Position numbers and translations under genes: made by a program
The notes under the pieces: model-generated
What the model was told of the DNA's origin: nothing
Databases searched by the model: none
What the model saw: only the letters and a program-made list of their open reading frames with translations
Origin: Lacihabitans soyangensis
Lineage (GTDB): Bacteria > Bacteroidota > Bacteroidia > Cytophagales > Spirosomataceae
Reading direction: 5' to 3'
Length of the DNA stretch: 64,000 bases
Assembly (NCBI RefSeq): GCF_024343775.1
Contig: NZ_RJUF01000198.1
Coordinates: forward strand, 1 to 64,000
Shown: positions 17,901-25,308 of the stretch, one piece after another
Position numbering within the stretch: the stretch's first letter is position 1
Layout: each line of letters starts with the position of its first letter

Positions 17901-20736
17901 CGGCTACCAACACATAAGTTGCTGTTTTGCCAGAGGTAACATCTGCATCACTGTCTAAATTATCATTTGCTCCTGTATTAGGCGTACTTGAGGTGTAACC
18001 TGAAGGTTTTCCAAAAGACACTACATAAGAACCGGGAGCTAAATTGCTAAATAAATATTGTCCGTTGATGTCTGTAGTAGTAGTTGCTACCACAGAACCA
18101 TCAGGTCTTTCTAATGTAACATTTACACCAGAAATGCCTGTTTCGCCCACATCTTGAATTCCGTTTTGGTTAGCATCTAACCATACGAAGTTACCAATAG
18201 AAGCAGGAGCTATAACCGTAATATCTGAATAATCTGAATCGTCTTCATCTCCACCAGTTTTACCATTTTGAGTGATAGCATCATCAACTGATATACCGTC
18301 GTTCGCAGGATTATTGTCTGGGTTTGAGTCAATATCTGTAATAGTCTCACCAGCTGGGCCTTTGGCATCACTGATTTCGGCAGAGTTGCGTATAGCACCA
18401 CCTGCAAATGTATTGCTAACTACAAAATCAATAGTAAGAGGAACCATCTGACCAGCCAAAATAACCATGTTTGGATTATTGTAAGTGGCGGTGGCACCTG
18501 TCTGAGTCCAGTCGGCATCAGCCAAAACCAAACCTGCAGGTATATAATCTGTAATTTTCACACCTGTGGCCATAACTGTACCTTGGTTGAAAACATCGAT
18601 TTTATAAGTAACTGTTGAACCTGGATATAGAGGTCCCGTAGTTAGATTGGTTTTACGCAAAGCCAAGTCAAATACAGGAACAGGACTTACGTTTATAGCA
18701 CTGATGTCAGAATCGTCTTCGTCTCCACCAGTTTTACCATTTCCTGAAATATTATCATCTTGGGCCGCACCGTCGTTGCCACTGTTAGCATCTGGTGTAG
18801 AGTCGACGTCAGTCAATAATTCTCCCAATGGACCTCTAGCTGAAGATATTTCGGCAGAGTTAGTAACTAAACCTGTGGCAGCCGGAGAAACATTAAAAGT
18901 AATACTTACGCTAGTAGTATCACCCGCAGTTAATAATGCTATTGGTGTCACCAATGTGGCTATAGAACCAGCAACTGTCCAATTCGGATCGGCCAAAGTA
19001 AGTCCGGCCGGAATGTAATCTGAAACCTGAATATTGGTGGCATTTACATTTCCTTGGTTAAATACGTCTATGTTGTAGGTTACTTGCCCGCCAGCTACAA
19101 CACTTGTTGCTACAGAGGTTTTTCTTAGAGCAAGGTCAAATACAGGAGCCGGAGTGACTGTGATATTACCGATATCGGAGTTGTCATTATCACCACCCGT
19201 TTTACCGTTTTCATTAACAACATTATCTTTTGGCGTTCCGTTATTGTTTGGATTATTGTCTAAATCAGAGTCAACATCTGGTATGATTTCTCCCAAAGGT
19301 CCTCTTGCCGATGAAATTTCAGCCGAATTAGATAAAGCCCCAGTGTATGTTGGAGAAACATTAAATGTGATGGTTCTTGAAGTAGAAGCCCCCGCTGCCA
19401 ATGAGGCAATCGGAGTTACCAAAGTGGCCACTCCGCCAGATTGTGTCCAATTGGCATCAGCCAAGGTTAAACCTGTTGGAATATAATCCGAAAGTTGGAT
19501 GGCCGTAGCGGCCACATTTCCCTGATTGATAACATTAAGTGTATAGGTTATTTGACCACCCGCAACCACCGTTGTTACATTTGGTGTTTTGGTAAACGCC
19601 AAATCGAATATTGGCCCTTGAATCAAGATAATTGGGCAACAACCAGTGGCAGAACAAGTAGTAAGTGAGGTAGTGAAAGTATAACTACCAATACCACGAA
19701 TGGTTAGGGAGTTATCAACGTTGACAGTCGCCTCAGGAGTAGTTGGCCCAATTGGCTGACTGTTTCTAAACCAAACAATCCCTGTTCCATAGGAAAAGGG
19801 AGCTGGTACTTCTACTGTATATTCATCACCTGCATACCACTCAATCGGAACCGAGAAACATGAGGTGGCTATGTCGTCTTCTGTTAAATCTGTATCCCCC
19901 GGCACTGAGTCTATGTCTGTATCGGGACTTGAGAGAACCTGTGCAATGTTAAAGAAAACACCTGGTGCGGTGGCCACCCCATTTATTTCTAATCTTACTG
20001 AGTCGCCTCCAGCCAGAGAAGGTACCGTCCATAAACCAACACCAGAAGTGCCATTGTAAGACCATGAACCGCTAGTCTGGGTAGTCGAAATCGAACCTAA
20101 ACCAGTGATTGGAACTTTGTTTTCAACAACTATATTGGTGGCCGTAGTATTACCTTGGTTAACCAAATATACAGTATATTTAATAGCACCACCTGTAGAA
20201 GGCGTTGCATTGCTAACACTTTGTTTAACAGCCAAATCCACTTCAGCGGCACGAACAAAACTACTCAAAGAAGTCAGCAGAATTATTGCTGACAGGCCTA
20301 TTTTGTATGTTCGGAATATGTCTTTGAACCTATAAAGCCACCTATCGTTCCTATCTAAATACAAATGAGAGCCCAAACTAATCCAGATCTCTAAGAAATT
20401 AGTAAATTTTGTTCGGGAGGAAAGCTGTTTCATAAACTGGTGAAAAATAAATTTGTAGATGTTTTTTCCTGTTAATACTAACATTAAGACATTGTTTATC
20501 ATAAAGTTGTGTTTTTCAGTTTCGCCATCATTTTGGGTTTCGGTAAGAGGAATCAAGCTATTTGGGCAGTTTCCTTCATTGCCCATCTCGCTTTTCTGAG
20601 ATGCACCTTTATATTCGGCCACATCAAGCGGCTGATTTTGGAGTGTACAAAATGATGACTTCATTGCGTATATTTTTTTCATTTCTGAAAAACTAAAATC
20701 CTTAAAATAAATAGTTTTAGAACCGACTAAAGCCAA
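8974..20736 (-). CDS. Giant T9SS-secreted repeat adhesin (DUF11, SdrD B-like, Ig-like repeats, type B C-terminal domain)
   Basis: 3920 codons. A signal-peptide-like stretch (YKIGLSAIILLTSLSSFVRA) lies at residues 144-163, so the real start is uncertain; M102 (20433) still leaves a long N-region. Domains in order: four DUF11 repeats (about 166-840), each ending in Asp/Asn-rich EDDSD segments; an SdrD B-like domain (about 844-955); two more DUF11 (about 1134, 1264); 15 Cys-containing Ig-like repeats (about 1405-2480); a linker region; another DUF11 (about 2863); and five related repeats (about 2990-3790). The C-terminal type B/CHU_C domain (about 3800-3920) contains TPNGDGQND and IYNRWGHLVFET. 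Exported by T9SS and surface-attached; probable adhesin or gliding factor. The partner is probably the adjacent PorP/SprF protein. Confidence 0.92.
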   Translation of the reverse strand: MALVGSKTIYFKDFSFSEMKKIYAMKSSFCTLQNQPLDVAEYKGASQKSEMGNEGNCPNSLIPLTETQNDGETEKHNFMINNVLMLVLTGKNIYKFIFHQFMKQLSSRTKFTNFLEIWISLGSHLYLDRNDRWLYRFKDIFRTYKIGLSAIILLTSLSSFVRAAEVDLAVKQSVSNATPSTGGAIKYTVYLVNQGNTTATNIVVENKVPITGLGSISTTQTSGSWSYNGTSGVGLWTVPSLAGGDSVRLEINGVATAPGVFFNIAQVLSSPDTDIDSVPGDTDLTEDDIATSCFSVPIEWYAGDEYTVEVPAPFSYGTGIVWFRNSQPIGPTTPEATVNVDNSLTIRGIGSYTFTTSLTTCSATGCCPIILIQGPIFDLAFTKTPNVTTVVAGGQITYTLNVINQGNVAATAIQLSDYIPTGLTLADANWTQSGGVATLVTPIASLAAGASTSRTITFNVSPTYTGALSNSAEISSARGPLGEIIPDVDSDLDNNPNNNGTPKDNVVNENGKTGGDNDNSDIGNITVTPAPVFDLALRKTSVATSVVAGGQVTYNIDVFNQGNVNATNIQVSDYIPAGLTLADPNWTVAGSIATLVTPIALLTAGDTTSVSITFNVSPAATGLVTNSAEISSARGPLGELLTDVDSTPDANSGNDGAAQDDNISGNGKTGGDEDDSDISAINVSPVPVFDLALRKTNLTTGPLYPGSTVTYKIDVFNQGTVMATGVKITDYIPAGLVLADADWTQTGATATYNNPNMVILAGQMVPLTIDFVVSNTFAGGAIRNSAEISDAKGPAGETITDIDSNPDNNPANDGISVDDAITQNGKTGGDEDDSDYSDITVIAPASIGNFVWLDANQNGIQDVGETGISGVNVTLERPDGSVVATTTTDINGQYLFSNLAPGSYVVSFGKPSGYTSSTPNTGANDNLDSDADVTSGKTATYVLVAGQYNQTIDAGFYLPSCADIISISALDSDICSGDSTYLVATSSNGVSINWYLVPSGGTPLFTTNSGQNRLVYPTTTTVYYAQLSTVAPGCPTDRTPVALVVNQRPQNPTCGNLVEVCTGQTTNLNTHIINGTTTPGGVFEWHTGFLPTSPLVTNPLAVGAGNYYLFEKSGAGCYSNPTLVTVVAKSCATTIDLSLLKTADKRTVNLNDNIVYTIQLTNAGPDLATNVRIEDRLPSGLQFVSSSTLTNTSGLLTATIPSILSGQTIYFTYTARAIGSGSIINVAEVVAADQRDSDSTPGNGVTINEDDDDDEVINVIVPNPMADLSLQKLVSNSSPSVGDNITYTVRVSNAGPNNATNVEVKDILPAGLTLVSVTGADVNLATGSTATATFSNIIAGSSDEFYILATVTGSGSIVNSAEVTKSDQLDPDSTPNNGGNEDDDDINTITVQAPCNPTTPLISCANPYICPGESVSISAIGCNGTVVWSNGMTGNIITVSPSITTIYNARCQVGTCFSPNSNNIQIIVNAIAPPLITASSSTVCAGGSVTLTATGCTGTVTWSNGTLGSSIQVSPTAPVTTYTATCGTLSCISNVSNSVSITLTGSPVAPVLTASNANICSGQSTNLNAALCTGLVTWSTGQTGASITVSPLVTTSYTATCAVGSCVSAVSTPLIINVGTSQTPTILASKDNTCGGEPVTLTVSNCTGGILWSNGATTLSIAVTPTVTTTFSVTCGTGTCAATVQKAINVGGLGMTPTITASANNVCANTPITLTASNCTGTITWSLTSNPSVALGTGSTFNISPIMSVSYTATCATGTGCSGFATIAINVTSNSAAPIVTCGAERICAGDSLVFTAHNCTGTVNWSNGSVGNVMVVRPTVNTTYSATCTINGCVSPASVPVLITVITQTPTITASSETVCAGGNVTLTASNCTGTLLWNTGATSVSINVSPTAQTTYSVTCTVEGCVGTASKVINIGSGQAPTLAASTNNVCAGTSVVLTASNCASTITWNTGATGNSITVIPANTTTYSASCGTPSCSGFASITVNVSNAQVPVISVSNAFICAGQSTTLTASGCSGGLTWSNGATTAAITVNPTVNTTYTASCGTGVCLRSVSQEINVVSQNVPTLVASNSNICAGQSVTITASNCASGLVWNTGATTASITVSPIETSTYTATCGTGTCAGTAIQVITVGTATNPTITASNTNVCSGTAVTLTAANCASGLVWSTGATASSITVSPNATTTYTANCGSGTCIGTSSVTINVSNSSLTAPVVSSSVSGLCEAGSVTLTATGCSGTVNWSNGQTGTTQTLTVSTTQTFSATCTAGTCVSPASNSVTVNVGALAAPVITSNGTVVCNGSGVTLNATNCSGNILWSNGMTTSQISVSPVVNTTYSAICRSANQNCDSPSSNSISVTVSPIPNAPVITCSADRICLGESLVLTAIGCEGTVTWNYNNTTATGTTLTINPVVTTVYTTTCTIGNCVSPVSGAATITVGNPIPPIVTCNNTVICSGGSTTLEAAGCVGTVKWSNGMEGTVISVSPTTLTTYFAVCDAGICESGQSNSISVVVTGTGVAKPTVRDLVNVCPNTTVDLTTAVTSTAPVGGTYVYRSGSTPESPVVANPTSIATTGTYYVFASIGNGCFSEGSRINVGIVVCQEPPVNCVTSPATASAGANETYCVTNDYITLNGSIGGAANSSRWTTNGTGTFENSITPVTKYFFSAQDITNGTVTLTLTTNDPDNAGPCQAATSSKVVTINGVSAVPTITTNKSPIICLGDSVLLTASVSGTNTYMWSNGATTRSILVKTPGSYTVQYVNAGGCRSISSAVTQVNLSSSIAAPTVVAQATNTCPTTTVNLVSKVTSSPVTVGGVFEYHVENNPNSAMLASTNAVGAGTYYVFEKTLTGCYSGSSAITVSIDNCNVVAGDADIQVNISGNKTSVVIGDEVIYTIQVKNNGPATATNVVVMNELPEGLVVQGGTPGLLTEGTNLKIVIPTLVVGATNTYTYTAKLSKAGNVNNVVNKVSADQNDPITSNNSDDFAIECTTCQETCIATAFKADTIRQSNGSFNIKFTALLKNCGNVALSGVELDENLSTMFPSPTTFTIIQKPTPNATSTLVGNDSYNGTSNIAVLNKLSSTLPVGKTDTVVFVINLLPMGTEGPYSTNAIAKGVGMTAFGIAQDVSDVSNDGSVVVKALADPTVVKLFKSPSIAIVLAVKDTVKQTNGSYNVTFQAIVKNNGSLDLSNVIVTDTLSKYFGAPASFTMVGTPGLNLTSLLAPNNAFNGTSDTRLTLPTSKLAVGKQDTIMFTINLVTGGKKEFQNQAIANGTGTLTNGTTSTVTDVSNSGVNPNIPGSTPTQLIFGSQNQGSEINTCVGLALTSINKTKLEDGTYNITYQAIVRNCGNLALTNVAICDTLSNTFSSPTEVKVVVKPFTNSGSTLAADTTFNGITNTCLLKSATSSLAAGKTDTLRWTINIKLNSNNGPFRNNITVNSTSPSGQVVSDVSNDGINPAPAGSNPTILNFNDNILDEVIGLAKNLVGITKVPNRPKVFDIEFGFVLKNYGIVPFTKVQLQDNLAYTFGDKVIIDSVYIKDPETGLVANANYTGKGELINILADSLSTLPLYTSKSVGLVVRVDMSMADTLKYENIALAIGYYNGGSVSDASVTGLNPDDDLSGDPTDDSDPTVIDFTGLLDLTPITPLGIAKSVDTLGSADGSYLLTYKVIVKNFGTTKLDSVQLTDDLADVFSNKTQFVLMGVPTLNDSSTLKVNAKYDGDTVKTMLIANQSSLAAGQSDTLTFKVKVINNDSEAQTYLNTVSGTALSDTILVSDKSNSGALADKNNDGNPGNDNEPTGITLVPAIEDTSAVSVIVYDGLTPNGDGQNDVLVIKDKENKITLTEDDNISVYIYNRWGHLVFETENYFKDYPKGTDVNSPNGWDGTSNTGVRVEEDKYVPDGTYYYVISSTNPRLFGGMPYVNFITVKR
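13340..16535 (-). repeat. 15 tandem Ig-like coding repeats inside the giant adhesin
   Basis: About 15 units of roughly 70-75 codons. Each has the pattern (V/I)CxGxSVTLTAxxCxGxxxWSxG followed by (I/S)xVxPxxTTTYxAxCxxGxC. Three or four cysteines per unit recur at fixed spacing and may form disulfides. DNA copies are diverged, so they are old or under diversifying drift rather than recent expansions. Confidence 0.8.
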
Positions 20737-21008
20737 TATGCCCTACTCGCAACTATCATGTATCCAAAACTATGCCAATTAGAAAAAAAAATACACTTAT
20801 TTGGTTTGGCAAAATTTCAAGAATGTAATACGCTGGTAATGTGTAACTTGCAGAAATGGATTTTTTTAATAAAATTACACCGCTTGATAATATTTTGGAT
20901 AGGAAATATAAAAAAAATACAAGAAACATAGCAGCTAAAACTATGCCAAAAGAATCCAATAAAATTTATTAATCGATGCCAAATAGATTTGAATGTACTA
21001 AAAATGAG
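20737..21008. other. AT-rich intergenic region upstream of the adhesin
   Basis: About 270 bp between the adhesin reading frame and the 106-bp duplication. The only signal I see is the -7 box at 20765-20772. No credible coding region or RNA. Confidence 0.5.
20765..20772 (-). promoter_or_regulatory. Bacteroidota -7 promoter box (TAGTTTTG) before the adhesin
   Basis: The minus strand reads TAGTTTTG. Transcription from here would begin near 20758. This is just upstream of the longest adhesin frame (20736) and more than 300 nt before the alternative start at 20433. Confidence 0.35.
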
Positions 21009-21220
21009 GTGGAGTTTTTTCCAAAAATTAGAAGTCTTTTCCAATGGAAATGTACAACTTAGGTTTTGAAAATGCTTTATCTTCCTTTCCTACGGCATAA
21101 TCAGCTTTAACAAAGTGGAGTTTTTTCCAAAAATTAGAAGTCTTTTCCTATGGAAATGTACAACTTAGGTTTTGAAAATGCTTTATCTTCCTTTCCTACG
21201 GCATAATCAGCTTTGACAAA
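21009..21220. repeat. Two-copy 106-bp tandem duplication covering the 3' end of an outer-membrane protein gene
   Basis: Copy 1 is 21009-21114 and copy 2 is 21115-21220. They differ only at 21043/21149 (A/T) and 21109/21215 (A/G). Copy 2 holds the last 28 codons and stop of the gene at 21134-23431; copy 1 is an untranslated duplicate of that end. The 106-bp period is not a multiple of three, so copy 1 lies after the stop codon and is not read. Confidence 0.95.
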
Positions 21221-23431
21221 AAGGCCTAAAATAGTGGTTCTAAGACCTAATCCCGTACCCATCAAAAAAGGGTTTTTGAAGTTGGTTACTTCAGCAAAGA
21301 AAGGACTTATTCCGTCTGTACCAATAAGAATGGTGTTGAGGCTATTCTGTCTGCTGAAAGGCCCCTTATTACCATTCCAAGCTGTACCTATATCATAAAA
21401 TGCAACCATCTGAAGGCTTCTTAGAAAGGTGCTAGACATGGAGCTTCTTGGGAAATATTCTGCCAAATATCCCCTTAGTTCAAAGTTGGTCAAGATGTAA
21501 TTATTGCCAAATAATCGAGCAAAGTCAAAGCCGCGAAGTTGACCAGGAAAATTATAAAACAGGATATCTCTAAAGTCGCCAGCAGGTCCAGGTAATAGGC
21601 CTTGGGCATCATAAATAGAGCGATTTACGGTATTCTCCATCCCTCCTAGGTAAGAAAATTTGGGTGAATTGCCCATGCTCTTACCAAAGTTAAATCTCCC
21701 AGCTAAAACCAAACCTTTGACTAACTTCTGATAATGCCTAAGGTCGAGATTTAAGCTTTCAAAGTTCTGTTTGGTATCTTTAAAGCTGATGTTTTTCTCT
21801 ACACCAAATTTCCCACGAGTACCGAGATCTACACCGCTGGAGTTGGCAAGAGTATTGTCAAAGACCAAATTCACACCAGCAGAAAGATAAAGATTATTGA
21901 GGTTTTCACGACCGGGAAGTTCATAATCAATGTCCGTGGCTTTTAAAAACGATGGCGTAAACTCAAATTTGAGATTTTCGGAAAAAGGATAAACTACACT
22001 AGCTGAGAACTTCTGCGATATAATTCGCCTTGACAACAAAATGGTTTTGTCTGCTTGCGGATAAATTTTTATAGGTCGGAACAAATAATTATTGTCCTCA
22101 TCTATACCATCAAAATTGATAGAACGCTTCTCAAATTTAAAGATGTAATCTATTTTTTTAGCAAAATTGCCATAGGTAAGTGAGTAATCGTAGTTCTTAA
22201 AGAAAGGAGCCGACGGTCGGACGTATGTCTTTAATGTAAGTACATTGTTTTCTAGCAAATCATTAAACATTAACTTATATCCCACCCCAAATCTTCTCGC
22301 AGGGTCTATCAATATCCCCAAATCGTTACCTCCTGAAACCAACAAATTGTTGTAGGCCTTCACAGGACTAAGTTTAAACTCATCTGCTGATTTCTTTAAA
22401 CCCTCTCTTTGTCCATTGCCTACAAGTATATTTGGAGAATCATCTGTTTTTTTCAAAAGCTTATACTGCTGAATATTGACCTCGTCAAAAACATAATTAT
22501 CTGTGTCAATTTCTCCATTTTTGAGGTTCAAGAGCACATTTGGCGTGCTAGGCTGAGCTTCTTCCACTTTCACGACTTCCTTTTTCTGCTCTCTTTCTAA
22601 ATTACCTTCCAAATAGAACGCCTGCCATTCTCTTTGAAACTTTGAAAAAGATAAGCCCAAAGTACTGGTTATGCTGGACTGCTCGTTTCTGATAATTCTG
22701 GTTAGATTAAGAATATTAGAAATGTTGTCCTTCCCGTACTTAATGGCAATATAATGCCATATCGACTGCCCAATTATTTCCGCATCTTTACCTCGCAATT
22801 GCGAAAGTTTCTGGTTTCTATTTTCGGCGATTACTTTCTTAAACTGTTCATATTTAACAGAATTATCAGCCTCAGCAATATATGCCGAGATACCACTTAT
22901 GTACCAATCGGGAACCATAAGTAGCAATTGACTTTGAACCGCCTCTTTCAAACTACCACCATATAGCATGTCATAAACAAACAAATTGGCGATTTCTTTG
23001 ATCAATTTATTATAAAAAAGGGAGTCGCTCTTTTGATAAGGAAGTTGAACACGGGCTTTGGAGAGATTTAAGATGCCGCCGTCTAAATCCAGTGGAGCAG
23101 TGTTACCTATGTTACTTTGTCTTTGATCCTCTGGTGAATTATAAATGAAGACTTTCATGACCGAAAAAGGTGTATAGCCCAAGGTTTCGGTTATTTTTTC
23201 AAATTCTTCTTCGGCTTTTTTTGCAGCTTTACGGGCCAAATCCTCACCACCTCGGTAGAAATTAAACTCGAAATTGTTGCTTTTAATGGTTTTCCAATCG
23301 AACCTTTTCTTCTGAATCTTACTTTTCCCAAATTCTTCTCCCGTAACGCCATAATATCGCTGCGAAAAAGCCACCGAACTTAGAAAAACAGATAATACCC
23401 CAGTAATAAGTAATGTTTTTATAGACTTCAT
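21134..23431 (-). CDS. Outer-membrane beta-barrel protein with degenerate peptidase-MA-like domain
   Basis: 765 aa; signal peptide to about residue 23. The N-terminal half resembles the peptidase-MA-like (gluzincin) domain of Bacteroidota 'TolB-like' proteins. The metal site is degraded: the expected HExxH is KEIAN (145-149), and the expected WxxEG is WYISG (176-180). Only E146 of the metal and catalytic residues remains, so it is probably not a protease. The C-terminal third (about 480-765) looks like a bacterial surface antigen/Omp85-type barrel ending in PKLYISIGKDF with a terminal Phe. Likely surface or periplasmic scaffold function; the exact role is unknown. Its 3' end is duplicated (21009-21220). 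Confidence 0.7.
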   Translation of the reverse strand: MKSIKTLLITGVLSVFLSSVAFSQRYYGVTGEEFGKSKIQKKRFDWKTIKSNNFEFNFYRGGEDLARKAAKKAEEEFEKITETLGYTPFSVMKVFIYNSPEDQRQSNIGNTAPLDLDGGILNLSKARVQLPYQKSDSLFYNKLIKEIANLFVYDMLYGGSLKEAVQSQLLLMVPDWYISGISAYIAEADNSVKYEQFKKVIAENRNQKLSQLRGKDAEIIGQSIWHYIAIKYGKDNISNILNLTRIIRNEQSSITSTLGLSFSKFQREWQAFYLEGNLEREQKKEVVKVEEAQPSTPNVLLNLKNGEIDTDNYVFDEVNIQQYKLLKKTDDSPNILVGNGQREGLKKSADEFKLSPVKAYNNLLVSGGNDLGILIDPARRFGVGYKLMFNDLLENNVLTLKTYVRPSAPFFKNYDYSLTYGNFAKKIDYIFKFEKRSINFDGIDEDNNYLFRPIKIYPQADKTILLSRRIISQKFSASVVYPFSENLKFEFTPSFLKATDIDYELPGRENLNNLYLSAGVNLVFDNTLANSSGVDLGTRGKFGVEKNISFKDTKQNFESLNLDLRHYQKLVKGLVLAGRFNFGKSMGNSPKFSYLGGMENTVNRSIYDAQGLLPGPAGDFRDILFYNFPGQLRGFDFARLFGNNYILTNFELRGYLAEYFPRSSMSSTFLRSLQMVAFYDIGTAWNGNKGPFSRQNSLNTILIGTDGISPFFAEVTNFKNPFLMGTGLGLRTTILGLFVKADYAVGKEDKAFSKPKLYISIGKDF

Positions 23432-23475
23432 TAGTTTAAGAAAAGGTCAAAAAATCGTACTAAACCAGTTAATAA

Positions 23476-24546
23476 TTACGAATATAACGCATAATGCCTT
23501 TCAATGTTTGCTTCGGGATTAATATCTTTTTGTATAAAAATGAAATCTAAGAGCTGTTTTACAAAATATGGTGCCAAAGAAACCCCTTTTGTGCCTAGAC
23601 CATTAAATACAAACATATTTTTGTGATGAGGGTGTTCGCCCACAATGGGACGTCGGTCTTTGGTTGAGGGCCTCACTCCTGCCTGTTGAGCCAAAATCTC
23701 AAATTCAATATTTAGTATTTTTCGTGCATTTGTCACTAGCTCGTCTCGACCCCGTTCAGTAGCTTCAAAGTCAAGCTCATGCCAACTATAGGTAGCTCCA
23801 ATCCGTATTTTGTCGTTACCCAATGGCATTATCCATTTACCCTGGTTAACTATAGACTTTATTTTATAGTTATTTACTTTGGCCAAAACACTCTCTCCTT
23901 TTACAGGATTAAATGGTAGCCAATGAAAATACGGATTCTGGGTTGCATAAAAACCTTCACAAAAAATGATTTTCTCAGCAAAAATATCATTGTATCGGAA
24001 ACCTGAATTGTCAAGCATCAAATCTTCATGAACGAATTTTGACTCTACAAAAGACTCTTTTTCCAAAAGCTTTTCTTTGATTTTGGCGAGCATTGCTGGT
24101 ACATCTAACCAACCTGCCTTTTGGGTATACATGCCACCCAAGTTGACACTAAAATATGGAGAATAGTCCGTAGGGTTATCTTGAACCTCCAGATAATCCT
24201 GAAGTTGATGTTTTTCTATTTGATTTAGAAAATTTACCTTACTTTCTTGGTTTGCAAAAGGCCTAAACAAACCCGTTTGATGAAAAAAACTCGCTTTAAA
24301 CTCCCTTTCTAAGCCTCGATAATAATCAAACAACAGGCCAAAAAGCTCATCGATTAACCAAGTTTTTGCCAAATACTTGCCTGTAACAGGGTTCACCATA
24401 CCACCAGCAACCATACTCGAGGATTTCATGGTAGGATCCCCAAAAACCAATATATTCTGTCCTTTATTGAGCAATTCATTCGCCAACAAGGAACCCGCAA
24501 GTCCGTTTCCTACTATTATGAAGTCGTATTTTTTCAAGCCTTCCAT
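23476..24546 (-). CDS. FAD-dependent oxidoreductase (DAO family)
   Basis: 356 aa. An N-terminal Rossmann dinucleotide-binding motif lies at residues 13-18 (GNGLAG) within FIIVGNGLAGSLLANELL. The C-terminal GVRPSTKDRRPIVGEHPHHK and NGLGTKGVSLAPYF motifs match the D-amino-acid-oxidase superfamily, closest in style to MnmC C-terminal or glycine-oxidase proteins. The substrate cannot be assigned; an amine or amino-acid oxidase is likely. Its start codon lies inside the end of cmk (13-nt overlap), so translation is probably coupled. Confidence 0.8.
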   Translation of the reverse strand: MEGLKKYDFIIVGNGLAGSLLANELLNKGQNILVFGDPTMKSSSMVAGGMVNPVTGKYLAKTWLIDELFGLLFDYYRGLEREFKASFFHQTGLFRPFANQESKVNFLNQIEKHQLQDYLEVQDNPTDYSPYFSVNLGGMYTQKAGWLDVPAMLAKIKEKLLEKESFVESKFVHEDLMLDNSGFRYNDIFAEKIIFCEGFYATQNPYFHWLPFNPVKGESVLAKVNNYKIKSIVNQGKWIMPLGNDKIRIGATYSWHELDFEATERGRDELVTNARKILNIEFEILAQQAGVRPSTKDRRPIVGEHPHHKNMFVFNGLGTKGVSLAPYFVKQLLDFIFIQKDINPEANIERHYALYS

Positions 24547-25223
24547 TTTTTAAGCACCACCATGTCGGCCAAAAGAATAACCTGATCTACCTGCTCATCG
24601 AGCGTCATATAAGTGGTATCTATCACTACCGCATCATCGGCCTGTTTTAATGGACTTTCGGCACGCGTACTGTCAATAACATCTCGACCTTTGATATTTT
24701 CTAAGATCTCTTCAATATCTAGCACCTCGCCCTTTTCCATGAGTTCAATTTGGCGGCGTTGGGCTCGTACAAGTGGATCTGCAGTCATGAAAATCTTGAG
24801 TTCGGCTTCAGGAAAAACAACCGTACCTATATCTCTCCCGTCCATAACTAGGCCCTTTTTCTTGCCCATTTTTCGTTGCTGGTCTACCATGGCGTGCCTA
24901 ACAGCTGCTATGGCACTCACCTCGCTCACTTTGTTGGCTACATATAATTTCCTTATTTCATCCTCCACATTTAGTCCATTGAGATAAGTCTGATTTTGTC
25001 CTGCAGAATTAATCCTAAACTCTATGCTAATGTTTTCCAAAGCCTTTTCCACCTCTTTTGGGTTGGAAAGTGACACATGATTTTGAAGGAAATAAAGTGT
25101 TACCGCCCTATACATTGCTCCTGTATCTATGTAACTGTAAGCCATGTTTGCGGCCGCCTTTTTGGCCGTGGAGCTTTTTCCGCAAGAGGAATGGCCATCT
25201 ATAGCTATTATAATTTTTGACAT
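24534..25223 (-). CDS. cmk: Cytidylate kinase
   Basis: 229 aa from the ATG at 25223 (MSKIIIAIDGHSSCGKSSTA). The longer upstream frame would overlap miaA and adds no conserved sequence. The P-loop is G10-S17 (GHSSCGKS). Further family motifs are YIDTGAMYRAVT, KGLVMDGRDIGTVVFPEAE and LKIFMTADPLVRAQRR. It phosphorylates CMP/dCMP with ATP in pyrimidine salvage. It is followed by, and overlaps, the FAD oxidoreductase gene and lies behind miaA. Confidence 0.96.
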   Translation of the reverse strand: MSKIIIAIDGHSSCGKSSTAKKAAANMAYSYIDTGAMYRAVTLYFLQNHVSLSNPKEVEKALENISIEFRINSAGQNQTYLNGLNVEDEIRKLYVANKVSEVSAIAAVRHAMVDQQRKMGKKKGLVMDGRDIGTVVFPEAELKIFMTADPLVRAQRRQIELMEKGEVLDIEEILENIKGRDVIDSTRAESPLKQADDAVVIDTTYMTLDEQVDQVILLADMVVLKKWKA

Positions 25224-25308
25224 AATTCTGTTCTTTTGAAAGCCACTTGTAAGATGTTTTTTAAAAATAAATGAAACTACCCAGTTCTGACAGAAAAAAA
25301 TGCGATAT

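Noticed and set aside
10295-20335. Many plus-strand open frames opposite the giant adhesin
   Set aside because: They follow from the Thr/Ser/Gly-rich repetitive codons of the adhesin; low-complexity shadows without starts, motifs or promoters.
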